Assembly: GCA_020059785.1 (NCBI GenBank)
Contig: JAGVBL010000176.1
Coordinates: forward strand, 1 to 5,409
DNA length: 5,409 nucleotides
Source of the DNA: Ignavibacteriales bacterium
GTDB taxonomy: Bacteria; Bacteroidota; Ignavibacteria; Ignavibacteriales; Melioribacteraceae
Reading direction: 5' to 3'
The notes under the pieces are model-generated. The model saw nothing but the letters and a program-made list of their open reading frames with translations, did no database searches and had not been told where the DNA came from. Shown here in pieces: positions 5,371 to 5,409 of the stretch (position 1 is its first letter; every line of letters begins with the position of its first letter). The translations under genes and the position numbers were made by a program.

Positions 5371-5409
5371 TCCTGAGCATTCCGAGCGAAGCGAGGAATA
5401 GTCGAAGGA
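5371..5409. repeat. Imperfect inverted repeat at window edge
   Basis: Outer arms TCCT (5371-5374) and AGGA (5406-5409) enclose inner arms ATTCC (5379-5383) and GGAAT (5395-5399), with GAGCGAAGCGA as the central loop. The outer arm may extend beyond the window (AG precedes it at 5369-5370). It resembles dispersed palindromic repeats with a GAGCGAAG core common in environmental genomes (from memory). Confidence 0.6.

Larger units (their letters stand above)
4855..5409. other. Non-coding upstream region of mnmA
   Basis: No gene is supported in these 555 bases on either strand. It holds the presumed mnmA promoter, four different short-period degenerate tandem repeats (periods 11, 8, 9 and 7 bp) and an imperfect inverted repeat at the right edge. 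Between them (about 5175-5220 and 5246-5340) I see only AT-rich sequence without recognisable features. Confidence 0.7.

Overview
The window is AT-rich bacterial DNA in which every gene lies on the minus strand. The coding content is housekeeping: mnmA, an HNH endonuclease-like gene, trpS, scpA, scpB and the start of an rluB-like gene. AT-rich intergenic DNA, weak or absent Shine-Dalgarno sequences before several starts, the trpS-scpA-scpB-rluB order, and the type of short palindromic repeats all suggest a member of the Bacteroidota/Ignavibacteria (FCB) group, probably an environmental one. This placement is an inference, at about 0.6 confidence.

Read in transcription order (right to left): 4855-5409 is non-coding and holds a patchwork of short-period degenerate tandem repeats (periods 11, 8, 9 and 7 bp) and, at the window edge, an imperfect inverted repeat. 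mnmA (4854-3760) follows, with a TTG start. Then come about 645 bp without an intact gene start, of which 3230-3750 is packed with degenerate copies of a roughly 68-bp two-hairpin element. The HNH gene (2581-3114 open frame) has a good -10 box and a strong Shine-Dalgarno, but no usable start codon in its own frame. trpS (2507-1521), scpA (1518-799), scpB (806-129) and rluB (from 148, running off the left edge) form a tight, overlapping operon.

Functionally, MnmA thiolates U34 of tRNAs, TrpS charges tRNA-Trp, and the RluB-type enzyme makes pseudouridine in 23S rRNA. ScpA and ScpB form the kleisin part of the SMC condensin. Both MnmA and TrpS carry cysteine sets matching the versions known to bind a [4Fe-4S] cluster, which suggests an anaerobic or ancient-type translation apparatus. 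I see no defence island, phage, CRISPR array or new multi-gene system. The unusual content is in the non-coding repeats and the startless HNH frame.
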